From contig DGHE01000216.1 in the NCBI GenBank assembly GCA_002392525.1, positions 859 through 14,262 on the forward strand: a stretch of 13,404 bases of DNA, read 5' to 3'. Within the stretch, counting starts at the first letter, position 1. Every line of letters starts with the position of its first letter. The translations under genes and the position numbers were made by a program. This document shows positions 1-7,754 of this stretch, one piece after another. This DNA is from Bacteroidales bacterium UBA3856 (lineage in GTDB: Bacteria > Bacteroidota > Bacteroidia > Bacteroidales > UBA932). The notes beneath the pieces are model-generated. The model made no database searches and was not told the DNA's origin. It was given only the letters and a program-made list of their open reading frames with translations.

Positions 1-10
1 TAGTCTTTAA
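1..10 (+). CDS. 3' end of a presumed YefM-type antitoxin gene (partial)
   Basis: Only the last codons could be inside the window. Reading agt-ctt-taa from position 2 ends in TAA at 8-10, and that stop shares one base with the ATG of the toxin gene (TAATG). YoeB/Txe toxins are normally encoded second in an operon with a YefM/Axe antitoxin, so an overlapping upstream antitoxin is expected. The sequence here is far too short to show identity, and a TAG at 1-3 in another frame could equally be the true stop. This call is inference from gene order. Confidence 0.35.
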
Positions 11-282
11 TGTACACGCTCGTTTTTGCACCTCAAGCGATAGAGGATCTGTCAAAACTGAAAAAATCTGAACCTGCCGCTTTCAAAAAAGCAGGTAAAT
101 TACTGACAGAACTTCAGGAACACCCCAAAACCGGTACAGGAAAGCCCGAGCCCCTCTCCGGAGACAGAGCGGGACAATGGTCCAGGCGCATCTCCCAGAA
201 GCATAGATTGGTATATGAAATAGAAGAGACTATCGTGAAAGTGGATATTCTGTCCGCATATGGACACTACGAAGATAAATAG
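10..282 (+). CDS. yoeB: YoeB/Txe-family mRNA interferase toxin
   Basis: The 90-residue protein is a RelE-superfamily toxin of the YoeB/Txe type, which binds the ribosomal A site and cleaves mRNA until bound by its antitoxin. The family signatures are visible in order: KPEPL with Glu47, WSRRIS at 57-62, KHRLVY with Arg66, and His86-Tyr87 near the C-terminus. These match the catalytic Glu, Arg and His-Tyr of E. coli YoeB. Length is slightly above the usual 84-85 residues because of a three-residue EDK tail. The ATG overlaps an upstream TAA (TAATG), consistent with translational coupling to an antitoxin outside the window. The gene looks intact. No regulatory site is expected inside the window, because autoregulation would act upstream of the antitoxin. 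Family assignment is secure; whether the toxin is active is not shown. Confidence 0.93.
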   Translation: MYTLVFAPQAIEDLSKLKKSEPAAFKKAGKLLTELQEHPKTGTGKPEPLSGDRAGQWSRRISQKHRLVYEIEETIVKVDILSAYGHYEDK

Positions 283-315
283 TCTTCTTGGGTCACTTCT
301 TCTCAATTTTGCGAC

Positions 316-379
316 GGGCGCAACACGCCCCCGCTTAAAGCACACTTTTGGCCTCCTGTCCCCGGTCACCGTGCTTTAA
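316..379 (+). terminator. Possible terminator region downstream of yoeB
   Basis: GGGCG (316-320) and CGCCC (326-330) form a 5-bp hairpin with a 5-nt loop, 34 nt after the toxin stop codon. It is followed by the inverted repeat TTAAAGCAC (335-343) and GTGCTTTAA (371-379). Neither stem is followed by a clear T run, so termination is only a guess based on position. Confidence 0.3.
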
Positions 380-395
380 CCCCTTTCGGCGCGGA

Positions 396-446
396 TGTAC
401 GTACAAAAAAACACCAACCCAGTGCAGTTTCGATGTACGTACATCG
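396..446. promoter_or_regulatory. Paired palindromes sharing TGTACGTACA, candidate operator
   Basis: Positions 431-446 read CGATGTACGTACATCG, a perfect 16-bp palindrome. Positions 396-405 carry its 10-bp core TGTACGTACA, and GATGTACGTAC is identical in both copies. The centres are 38 bp apart, a little under four helical turns. Two copies of a dyad in an intergenic region resemble binding sites for a dimeric repressor or activator. The protein that would bind is unknown, and the sites lie about 150-190 bp upstream of the next start codon. Confidence 0.4.
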
Positions 447-562
447 GTAGCCGTGGCACTTATCGCACTGACAATCAGCGCATTATAGTAACTGACGGGT
501 ATACTATTTAGATGTTCTCGATCCTCATCTTCTGAGCGACACCAATGACCGAAAAAAATGCG

Positions 563-570
563 TATCTTGC
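563..570 (+). promoter_or_regulatory. Weak Bacteroidota-type -7 box upstream of the 592 gene
   Basis: TATCTTGC lies 21 nt before the ATG at 592 and resembles the Bacteroidota -7 element TAnnTTTG with one T missing. No TTTG element is seen at the usual -33 distance. This is a candidate promoter only. Confidence 0.3.
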
Positions 571-591
571 AGGCAATCAATCTTCCTTGTT

Positions 592-1338
592 ATGAAAGCC
601 ACTGGAAAAATCATCTGCTGGATGCTGGGAATCGTGGCCGTCATCGTAATCGGTGTGTACTTGCTGGATTCCCGCCCTAAGTTCCCGCCTGCCGGGGATG
701 ACTGGCTCACTGAATGGGAGGCCTATGAAGACCAGACGGCCCACACGGGTATGGACGGAGGTGCTTTGGTCGTCCCCGGACTTCGGATCCGTGACCCCCG
801 GGACGTTTGCCGGGAAGAGGAAGGCTATATACCGGATAAGTATGCGATCCGCAACGGCGGCTTCAAAATGCTGCAGTCCGGAGAGGAAATCTATGTCCGT
901 TACGCCGACGCTCTGGAGCGCCGCAGCGTCTGGGTGCATCATAACAACAAGTGCTATTTCGTGGACGAGAGCGGCTGCAAAGCCCACGACATTTACGCCT
1001 TTGACGGGTTCTATGCCGGATCGGACGGCTCCTGGGATATGGACGTTCCGCGCCTCAAGGATGAAACCCGCGCCGTCAATGGAAAGCGGTATCGGGAAGA
1101 TACGTTTCCCAATGGCTACCTTCAGTTTGAGATGGCCGATGACGGCACCGGATATGTCCAGCGGGTTGCTTCTGGCGTCCGGGAACGTTATCAAATCACC
1201 CCCTTCGGTCGCGGAACATACGCTTTGCAAAGCGTGACTGACTCTCTGATCCGAGCCCATCTGGCCCTTTTGCCGGACGGGCATACGGCCCTTCTTTCCC
1301 AGGCCGGGGATACCCGCCGGTACTCCATAAAGGACTAA
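592..1338 (+). CDS. Membrane-anchored protein of unknown function
   Basis: I do not recognise a family for this 248-residue protein. It starts with a short basic N-terminus and one strongly hydrophobic segment at about residues 7-25, read as an uncleaved signal anchor. The rest, residues 26-248, is polar and probably extracytoplasmic. It contains short aromatic-rich repeats of strand-turn character around residues 95-150 (for example VWVHHNNKCYFVDE followed by DIYAFDGFY), suggesting a beta-rich fold, and two cysteines at about 121 and 128. The start ATG gives the anchor directly and no alternative start is needed. It is the first gene of the same-strand run ending at 9021, but a gap of 92 nt with a strong stem-loop and a new -7 box separates it from the next gene, so it may be a separate transcript. 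Confidence 0.72.
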   Translation: MKATGKIICWMLGIVAVIVIGVYLLDSRPKFPPAGDDWLTEWEAYEDQTAHTGMDGGALVVPGLRIRDPRDVCREEEGYIPDKYAIRNGGFKMLQSGEEIYVRYADALERRSVWVHHNNKCYFVDESGCKAHDIYAFDGFYAGSDGSWDMDVPRLKDETRAVNGKRYREDTFPNGYLQFEMADDGTGYVQRVASGVRERYQITPFGRGTYALQSVTDSLIRAHLALLPDGHTALLSQAGDTRRYSIKD

Positions 1339-1383
1339 AAGTCACAACTTTTAAGGATTTGTCATACAGAAATATGGGAATTG

Positions 1384-1414
1384 TCACCCGCCTGCCACTC
1401 CGGCAAGCGGGTGA
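1384..1414 (+). terminator. Strong stem-loop between the 592 and 1431 genes
   Basis: TCACCCGCCTGCC (1384-1396) pairs with GGCAAGCGGGTGA (1402-1414) across a 5-nt loop ACTCC, with a single mismatch (C1392 opposite A1406). It begins 46 nt after the stop of the 592 gene and ends 6 nt before the TATATTTG box of the next. The downstream sequence is only moderately T-rich, so it may be a terminator or, because it covers the expected -33 region of the next promoter, an operator. A weaker AT hairpin (TAAAAGT/ACTTTTA, 1336-1353) overlaps the preceding stop codon. Confidence 0.5.
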
Positions 1415-1419
1415 TTCGG

Positions 1420-1427
1420 TATATTTG
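1420..1427 (+). promoter_or_regulatory. Bacteroidota -7 box TATATTTG directly before the 1431 start
   Basis: TATATTTG matches the Bacteroidota sigma-factor -7 consensus TAnnTTTG exactly. It ends 3 nt before the tandem ATG ATG at 1431-1436. In this group transcription usually starts several nucleotides past the box, which would place the start at or next to the initiator codon, so the mRNA would be leaderless or nearly so. No clear -33 TTTG is seen because that position lies within the stem-loop at 1384-1414. Confidence 0.5.
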
Positions 1428-1430
1428 CGT

Positions 1431-2144
1431 ATGATGATTGTCATTAGTATACTCGCCGCCCTTCTGGCGCTGTACGTTCTTTGGGAGCGTTTAACGGGTA
1501 ACACCTACCACGGCCTTTATTTCGGCAAGTCCAAAATCCTGGAAAAAGGCACTGCGATTCCCTTCGGGGGGAACGTCTTTATGAATTACTGGGTGGTGAA
1601 AAAGGCCCAGTTTTCTTCGAAGGAGTCCCAGAAGAACGACGCCAACCTGCTGGCTGCCTTCCTGATGAAATGGATTCAGGAGGGAAGGATCGGGGTGCTT
1701 TCCGATGCAAAACTGAACTTTGGCCCGGAGGGTCCTTTCGACGACGCCACGGAAGCGGAATTCTACAGGGCGTTTGCCCAGACCGGCGGGGAACACCTAA
1801 ACCCGGGCATCGGCTCAATTACCGCCCGCGCCCAAAAGCGCGGCGAGGAACTCCTGGCCGTCCAGGGGTCCCTGGACAAGGATAAGCACCCCGTTCCGGA
1901 GCAGTATCCCCGGATGCGCCAGGTAATCGAGCTCCGGAACTTCCTGAAGGATATCGACAGGGCAGACCTCCCTTGGGAGGACTATCTGGTAACAGCCGTC
2001 CTGCTGGGCTGCGGCGTGCCGATGCGCAGCCGCGTGCCGGCAAGCCTGTCTGTCGGCCTCGATGCCGTTATCCAAATGGCCGCGTACTTCGAAGAGGCCT
2101 ACCGGAATGAAAGTATGTCCAATTGGTACCAAAGCAATGGATAA
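1431..2144 (+). CDS. Membrane-anchored DUF2207-C-like protein, paralogue A
   Basis: This 237-residue protein has one N-terminal transmembrane helix (about residues 2-18) followed by a soluble, probably cytoplasmic, helical region. It is clearly paralogous to the product at 7973-8758. Shared landmarks are LTG at residues 21-23 in both, a GNVF motif, NLL-AF-KWI-EGR near residues 72-85, and RxVIExRN followed by WxDYLV and a G-rich end. The pattern of a hydrophobic 'AFLMKWIQEGRI' block and then 'W-DYLV-AVLLG' recalls the C-terminal cytoplasmic part of DUF2207 membrane proteins; that family link is my recollection of the pattern, not a search result. The reading frame stays open upstream to a TTG at 1359. 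I chose the ATG at 1431 because it aligns residue for residue with the paralogue's start and because the stem-loop and -7 box lie just before it. The stop is 19 nt before the next gene. Confidence 0.75.
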   Translation: MMIVISILAALLALYVLWERLTGNTYHGLYFGKSKILEKGTAIPFGGNVFMNYWVVKKAQFSSKESQKNDANLLAAFLMKWIQEGRIGVLSDAKLNFGPEGPFDDATEAEFYRAFAQTGGEHLNPGIGSITARAQKRGEELLAVQGSLDKDKHPVPEQYPRMRQVIELRNFLKDIDRADLPWEDYLVTAVLLGCGVPMRSRVPASLSVGLDAVIQMAAYFEEAYRNESMSNWYQSNG

Positions 2145-2163
2145 ACACTAGCACTGATAACTT

Positions 2164-5100
2164 ATGAGGAATAGAAATGCCATCAAGGGGCTGCTAATGG
2201 CAGCCGTCATCGCGGGCACCGCCTGCCTGGTTTTTGATAACTGTTCCTGCGGGAAGAAGAACCGGCAAAAGGCGGTTTTGGAAGGCCATTCCAAAGCGTT
2301 TACGGCAGAGCCGTTCGAGGGTATTACCATCTCGGCCGAAGAAAACGCCCTGGACAAAGACCGCAAATTCAAGTTCCGGGAGGCTCGCCCCGCCGAGTGG
2401 AAGGTGGCGCAGAAAGCTGTGGCCGTGGACGGCGCCGTGCCTTTCTTCGTAATGGACATCGATGCCGGTCTCAAACCGGACGAAGTGCTCCCTGGCCTGT
2501 ATGACGTGGCCATCGACCTAAAGGAGATGGGCGTTCCCAAGAACCTCTGGAACCGGGTGGGAGTATACCGCATCGTTAATGAGGACCAGCGCTATCGCTA
2601 CCATTCGTATGTAGACCGGGACGGTGTCCTCCACTACAAGGCCAATCAGAACACGCTGGGCTGTCTGGTGCTAACGGCCGGGGCCGGCGCCTGGTGGCTT
2701 TTCAAATGGTATGTGACAAGGAAGATTATTGGGAAAGCCGGGGGGATAGTCGTGGAATGGTTGGTCCAGAAAGACGTTCGCGAGTATTTTAAGGATCGTT
2801 CCGACTATATGGGCGTTCCCTGGGAAGACAAAAACGGGAATTTCCTGGTCCACTTCCGCTGGCGGGATATGGGCGGAGGAAAAGAGGCGATGGAGAGGCA
2901 CTTGGAGTTGGAGAAAGCCATTTTCGCCCGGCTGGATGCAATCCAGGAAGAGGCGGACGAAGAATATGAACGCCGGATCGATGCGATGGCGACCGGGCGG
3001 GCCGACCTGAACTGGTGGGAAAAGTGGCAAAACCGCAAAGCCCGCGACAAAGCCCGCGAGTTGCTGCTGAGGGAGTCTGTCTTTCAGGAATATATGCAAC
3101 GGGACACTCTATTGAAAGCGCTGCAGGCCGATCCGCTGAGCGAACTGCCGGAACCGGTCCTGAAGATCATCGACATCATCAAGACGGCCAATGCCTACCT
3201 GAGCGGTCCCGCCGGGCTGCGCCCGCTGCCGTATCAGATCAACGTCTTTATGATGAACAGTACCGAAATGTCCGATCCCGGTGTGAATCAGAAAGTCCCT
3301 TTTGGTGAGTGCTACATCAAGGTCGGATTCGAAAAGGGAATGGTGAATGGCAAGTGGTCGGATGTGCCCGAACACGGCCAGTCAGTGTTGCTCACCCTGA
3401 CGCACGAACTCTTCCACTCGCGTCAGCAAAGCGTCTATGCGTTGTGGCATATGGGAATGAACACGGCAGAATCGACGGCGGCCGTCCTGGAGGGGGATGC
3501 GGCGCGTTGGTATTATCGAAATGGGAGAAAAGTGACGGTGGACATCGACACGAAAGAAGGAAACAATGCGATCGAGTTGACGCCCCGTACCAAATACTAC
3601 GTCTACGCCCGCCCGATGGACCGGATGTTCGCCACAAACCGTCTGACGCTGGAAGATTTTACCAGCCTGGAAGATCTGACCTCGAAAGTCGGTACGGAAT
3701 GGGCGGCAATCGGCGCTGAAACGGGTTATTCGCTGGCGAGCCTGATCGAGACGGTTCGGGAAACGGCGGGGAAGCAGAATGTCGGGATGGTCCGTTTCTG
3801 CGAGAACTACATCGAAGGAGGAGACTTCTCCAAACTGATCAAAAAATCGCTCGACATTGACGACGAAATGTTGGAAACGGGCTGGAATGCGTTCGTAAAA
3901 AAGTATCTTGGAACCATCTGCAATGCCCAGATAGATGTGGCGATGAACGATTATCAGAAATTACAAACGGACTGCTACCAGGAAAACCTGGACCTCTACG
4001 AAAACCTTTCGGTCTATAAGATCAGTGCCGGAAGGCTGTCCGATATGGGCAACCAGCAGTGGCGGGAATGGCAAAATTACTATCTGAAGACTTGGTATCT
4101 GAGGCCCGCGCCTGGCCTTGAAGGAAACTTCAATGCCTTTGTCAAGCCGGTGGGCAAGGCCGTCGATCCCCACATCCGCTTTTACTTAAGTAGCAGTATG
4201 TTTGAGAACGGGAAGGAAGAGCCTTCCCTGTATTGCGACCAAAAAGGGAATAAATTCCTGGCGATGTCGGTGGGAGATTATGACGTTCCCGCCAACAAGG
4301 CCGACCAGGAATACTGGGTGGTGGCGCTCCCCTCCCCAGAAGCGCCCGTGATCCGGAGTGTAAAGAACGACAAGATCTCCATCACTTTGCCGGCGGTATC
4401 CAAGGATCTGCTCAAGCATAAGTTTGTGACCGGCGCCATTCTCACCTTAAAGGACGAAAGCGGCAATGTCTGGACCAAAGATATAGCCCCCCGCTACTTC
4501 GGGAAGAAGGTGGCGTGGAAACTCACCGGCTTCAGCGCCCCCGGCAAGCAGTTCACCCTTTCAATGCACTGGTATTACAATCTCGATGAAGAAACGGTCT
4601 ACGAATCTCCGAAAAGCGAGCCGGCGGTATGGGGAGGAAAGGAAAAGCCGACGGCAGCGGTGGTCGATGAAGGACCGGAGCCGGAGAAAAATTACTGGAA
4701 GCAGACGGCCGTTCGTGCCCGGCAATACAGCACATCCCAGGATAACAAGGCAAGCGACGGGATGGTGGTGAGCCGGGATTTCCGCAGCGTGACTCTCGTC
4801 CACGATGCCAAGCAAAAGACTTGTGATTTCCAGGGTATGTCTGCCCTGGAGGAAGACGGCAACTATGTGAGCGCGATGCATCTGGACGGGACAGCCACCT
4901 ATACGGAACCGCCCAAGTTCTGGCGCCCGAGGCAGCGCTACAAAGCCGCCTGGGAAATCGCCGAAGACCCGTATGTGCTCAATATGGCCGAACCTTATGT
5001 GTTCGAGCTCCGGCACGGCTCTACGGATCCGGCTGCCTGCACGCAGGCCGGCAAGGAAAAGCGGGATATGGACCGCTCCACCGCCGGTAAGATGGACTGG

Positions 5101-5781
5101 CCCCGCAGCGTTGTCACCACCTTTGAGGCCCGGATTCCCGAATATGACGGTCCCAAGTCCTTCACCTTCGTCCAGGAGTTCAGCGTTGCCGAACGCGAAG
5201 GCTCAGACCTCAAGGCCACCGTCGTCCTGGAATACGACTATGAATGGGTGGGCGAAGAAGTGGAAGCGTCGGAGGAAGACCTGGGTGATTTGATGGTATT
5301 TGTATACTTCCCCCTGAATGCCCGCGACCAGGCATATCACGGAGAGCACGGAGGAGAACTGCAGCATAACCATTCTTTCAGCGTGGTAATTCCATCGGGA
5401 AGCTATAGCCTGAAAAAGGCCGGCAAGGGCTATGTCCTGGAGGGCCGCGGCCAAGACGTCGAGAGCGGTTACAAGTATGATATTCAAGTGCGGGCCGAAC
5501 TAGACAAAAACAAGATTCCAAAGAATGCATCCTTCTCCCTGTCCGGTTTTAAAAACACGTGGGACAGTTCCGTAGGGGAAGATGTACATACGTATGAGGC
5601 GCGGGGCACCGCCGACCTGAACAGAAACGAGATGGGAGGCTCGCAGCGCGAAGGAACGCTGACTTCATTTGAGGGAACGATCAAGACGCAAAAAATCGGT
5701 GTATTCAGTTATGGAAATGCCGAGGCCAAGAACTCGGACGGCTATGAGTATGGCTATGTAGCCATCCGCTGGAACCTTTAA
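2164..5781 (+). CDS. Large signal-anchored zincin-like (putative gluzincin) protein with Ig/FN3-like domains
   Basis: The 1205-residue protein begins with a hydrophobic signal or anchor (about residues 8-24) followed by a Cys-containing stretch (NCSCGK). A predicted beta-sandwich region spans about 60-160. A second hydrophobic stretch lies at 164-180 (TLGCLVLTAGAGAWWLF). A charged helical, possibly coiled-coil region covers about 236-320. The central domain contains His414-Glu415-Leu-Phe-His418 in the context LLTLTHELFHSRQQ, followed by LEGDAARWYY with Glu443 placed 25 residues after the second His. This is the HExxH plus downstream EG arrangement of peptidase-MA-type gluzincins, so a zinc peptidase is the best guess; substrate is unknown. 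An FN3-like domain fits about 722-817 (APVIRSV...ISITLPAV...), a Pro/Glu-rich linker about 818-842, and a beta-rich C-terminal region runs to the end. Spacing to the next gene is 11 nt, with an SD-like TAAGG between. Most of the protein is probably extracytoplasmic. Confidence 0.75.
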   Translation: MRNRNAIKGLLMAAVIAGTACLVFDNCSCGKKNRQKAVLEGHSKAFTAEPFEGITISAEENALDKDRKFKFREARPAEWKVAQKAVAVDGAVPFFVMDIDAGLKPDEVLPGLYDVAIDLKEMGVPKNLWNRVGVYRIVNEDQRYRYHSYVDRDGVLHYKANQNTLGCLVLTAGAGAWWLFKWYVTRKIIGKAGGIVVEWLVQKDVREYFKDRSDYMGVPWEDKNGNFLVHFRWRDMGGGKEAMERHLELEKAIFARLDAIQEEADEEYERRIDAMATGRADLNWWEKWQNRKARDKARELLLRESVFQEYMQRDTLLKALQADPLSELPEPVLKIIDIIKTANAYLSGPAGLRPLPYQINVFMMNSTEMSDPGVNQKVPFGECYIKVGFEKGMVNGKWSDVPEHGQSVLLTLTHELFHSRQQSVYALWHMGMNTAESTAAVLEGDAARWYYRNGRKVTVDIDTKEGNNAIELTPRTKYYVYARPMDRMFATNRLTLEDFTSLEDLTSKVGTEWAAIGAETGYSLASLIETVRETAGKQNVGMVRFCENYIEGGDFSKLIKKSLDIDDEMLETGWNAFVKKYLGTICNAQIDVAMNDYQKLQTDCYQENLDLYENLSVYKISAGRLSDMGNQQWREWQNYYLKTWYLRPAPGLEGNFNAFVKPVGKAVDPHIRFYLSSSMFENGKEEPSLYCDQKGNKFLAMSVGDYDVPANKADQEYWVVALPSPEAPVIRSVKNDKISITLPAVSKDLLKHKFVTGAILTLKDESGNVWTKDIAPRYFGKKVAWKLTGFSAPGKQFTLSMHWYYNLDEETVYESPKSEPAVWGGKEKPTAAVVDEGPEPEKNYWKQTAVRARQYSTSQDNKASDGMVVSRDFRSVTLVHDAKQKTCDFQGMSALEEDGNYVSAMHLDGTATYTEPPKFWRPRQRYKAAWEIAEDPYVLNMAEPYVFELRHGSTDPAACTQAGKEKRDMDRSTAGKMDWPRSVVTTFEARIPEYDGPKSFTFVQEFSVAEREGSDLKATVVLEYDYEWVGEEVEASEEDLGDLMVFVYFPLNARDQAYHGEHGGELQHNHSFSVVIPSGSYSLKKAGKGYVLEGRGQDVESGYKYDIQVRAELDKNKIPKNASFSLSGFKNTWDSSVGEDVHTYEARGTADLNRNEMGGSQREGTLTSFEGTIKTQKIGVFSYGNAEAKNSDGYEYGYVAIRWNL

Positions 5782-5792
5782 AGTGTAAGGAT

Positions 5793-7742
5793 ATGAAAAA
5801 GCTAGTCAAAAAATATGCGGTTGCCGCCATCCTGGCGGTCCTGTGGATCGTGCTGGGCATCGTGCAGACGAAGGTTTCGGAGAACTTGCCGATGAAGGTC
5901 CTCAACTTCCTCACCTTCGCCCAGGGCGGCCTCTACGGCGGCATCCTGGGCGCCGTGGGCGGCTTCCTGGGGAAGGTGGTGTTTGCCGCCTGCATCAGCG
6001 CCCTCGTGACGGCGATCATCCAGAAAAGAAACCCGCTCTCCAGCCTTGCGGATGGCTTTAAAACGCTCATCCCTGCGTTCCAGAGTGGGAAACCAGCCAT
6101 CGCCTCGCTCCTCAAGGGCGCGGGCCTGGGCCTGCTGGTGTATGCCATCTTCAACCTCACCCAGTCCTGGGAGAACAGTATGGTGGGCGTAGTCAGCGCC
6201 GGAGCACTGGTCCTCGCCGCCGGCCGCAAAAGCGGCTGGCTGTGGAAAAAACTGGGGCCCGGAATGCTCGCGGGCCTCGTGCCGGGCTTCCTTATCGGAG
6301 TGGCGCTGAGCGCCGTCGGATCCGTCTGGGGCGGGGCCATCGGCCTGGCGCTTCTCATCACCGGATGGATCCTCGGGCGCGGCAGCCGTAAGGAGGCTGC
6401 TGCAAGCATCCTTCTCGCCGTCTTTTTCCTCGCCGCACAGCCCTCGGCCGATGCAAAAGGCAAAGGCTGGGTGCTGGTGGGGAAGGATGTCAAGGCTAGT
6501 ACCACATCCATCCATCACGTGGATGACAGGCTCTACGATAGCTGGGTGACCGATGTTACCAACATTCAGACTACCGACTACGGCTTCTCCTTCGATGTGG
6601 TGACGGTGCATACAAAAAAAGCTCACAACGAGGTGGATACCCGGCCGGGCACTTATACCTGCTCTTTCGACCCCTTTGCCGACAGTTATCAGCCAGGAGA
6701 GCGTTACGATGGCAATCATCGCTGGAAAAGAGAAGGAAACTTCGAACCGAAAATGAGAGTTGTAGGCATCATCGACACCAATAGCGGGGAACAGGATGAG
6801 CATTTTCTGGGTCCCTCGATCGAAATGAAGGGTTTTGCCTATGCCGATTTTACCTTCCCGCCCAAGGAAAAGGTAAATGGTGACATTCTGGTGGTTCAAT
6901 TCAAGGCCACCATCTACGAGGAAGAGAACATTATCTTCACCTACACCTTCCAGTGGAACGGCAAAGGTGGCGGCGCCGCCAAGGCTGACAAGGTTAAGGA
7001 GAAGAAGGCGAAGAAGGACAAAGATAAGTCGAACAAGGTTAAGGAGGAAAAAGACGAGATTGTCGAGGATATCGAGGACGACGACCTGGAACTGGAGGAA
7101 CAGGAATGGCTGAACATCCTGCTGGGGGCCGACGGAGAACATACCTCCGACATTGTGACCATCCTCATCGCCCTCGCGGGAGCGGGCGGCGGAGCTGCCG
7201 GAGCCGGCCTTGGCGGCCTCCTGGGCGGTTCCCTGCCGGAAGGCGGGCCCGACGGGCCCACCCCGGAGGAGCAGGAATGGGCGCGCTGGCAAAAGGAAGC
7301 CGACGACCGTCGCAAGCGGTATGTCGTCAACAATCCCGACGGAACCAAGACATATGTGGATCCGGCCACGGGCGAGAGACATACGCTCTATCCCAAGCAG
7401 TTCGACCCCGAAACCGGAGAAGCCGTGGGCTGGGAGAACGAGAATGATTCGGCCTACACCACCGAAAGTCTCGATGAGTGGCTGGCCTGGCGCGAGCGGA
7501 ATTCGGGTACCTTCGCACAGGATGCGGCCGAGGCCAGGCAGAGCGTCGAGGACCAGCGGGCGGCCAACCGGGCCCGGAACGAAGCAGACCGTGCCCGCGG
7601 CAGTTCCGAGGCGGCCGATGCTCACAAGGCCGTGAAGCTCCACGGACCTGACCTGGAGCGCTATACCACTCATATGAGCCTGAAGGAGCGCTCGGCTATG
7701 CTTGAGGCCGACGACTTCGACGATTTCCCTGAAAACGAATAA
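5793..7742 (+). CDS. Multi-spanning membrane protein with extracytoplasmic beta domain and long polar tail
   Basis: I recognise no named family for this 649-residue protein, but its architecture is clear. Residues 10-26, 38-76, 103-122, 130-144, 154-195 and 203-216 are hydrophobic and Gly/Ala-rich, giving roughly six to eight membrane passes with glycine-zipper spacing. The last of these (ASILLAVFFLAAQPSADA) looks like an internal signal peptide and leads into a soluble beta-rich domain at about 222-393. A low-complexity Lys-rich then Asp/Glu-rich segment (about 397-440) follows. A second hydrophobic Gly/Ala-rich segment lies at about 453-480 (VTILIALAGAGGGAAGAGLG). A polar tail to 649 contains DPATGERHTLYPKQFDPETGE and helical Ala/Arg/Glu-rich sequence. 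An even number of passes before the beta domain would put it outside and the tail inside, which is inference. An SD-like TAAGG (5786-5790) precedes the ATG; the stop is 12 nt before the next gene. It could be the membrane core or scaffold of the cluster. Confidence 0.72.
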   Translation: MKKLVKKYAVAAILAVLWIVLGIVQTKVSENLPMKVLNFLTFAQGGLYGGILGAVGGFLGKVVFAACISALVTAIIQKRNPLSSLADGFKTLIPAFQSGKPAIASLLKGAGLGLLVYAIFNLTQSWENSMVGVVSAGALVLAAGRKSGWLWKKLGPGMLAGLVPGFLIGVALSAVGSVWGGAIGLALLITGWILGRGSRKEAAASILLAVFFLAAQPSADAKGKGWVLVGKDVKASTTSIHHVDDRLYDSWVTDVTNIQTTDYGFSFDVVTVHTKKAHNEVDTRPGTYTCSFDPFADSYQPGERYDGNHRWKREGNFEPKMRVVGIIDTNSGEQDEHFLGPSIEMKGFAYADFTFPPKEKVNGDILVVQFKATIYEEENIIFTYTFQWNGKGGGAAKADKVKEKKAKKDKDKSNKVKEEKDEIVEDIEDDDLELEEQEWLNILLGADGEHTSDIVTILIALAGAGGGAAGAGLGGLLGGSLPEGGPDGPTPEEQEWARWQKEADDRRKRYVVNNPDGTKTYVDPATGERHTLYPKQFDPETGEAVGWENENDSAYTTESLDEWLAWRERNSGTFAQDAAEARQSVEDQRAANRARNEADRARGSSEAADAHKAVKLHGPDLERYTTHMSLKERSAMLEADDFDDFPENE

Positions 7743-7754
7743 AAGACATAAGAT

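Larger units (their letters stand above)
283..591. other. Intergenic region with palindromes between the toxin gene and the membrane-protein cluster
   Basis: No convincing gene is present in these roughly 300 bases. Three structures can be seen: a short GC hairpin at 316-330, a 9-bp inverted repeat TTAAAGCAC/GTGCTTTAA at 335-343 and 371-379, and a pair of palindromes centred near 400 and 438 that share GTACGTAC. A TATCTTGC box at 563-570 precedes the next gene. A 38-codon ORF from the ATG at 395 was considered and not accepted. Confidence 0.6.

Noticed and set aside
473..483. AATCAGCGCAT shared between 473-483 and 11881-11891
   Set aside because: An 11-base match is expected by chance several times in a window of this size, and the flanks do not match.
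395..511. 38-codon ORF starting at the ATG inside the first palindrome
   Set aside because: Short, no recognisable motif, no start signal, and it runs across both palindromes; the palindromes explain the base pattern better.
1359..1430. TTG or ATG (1374) starts upstream of the 1431 gene
   Set aside because: The extra residues are encoded by the stem-loop and promoter-like DNA and have no counterpart in the paralogue, whose start aligns with the ATG at 1431.
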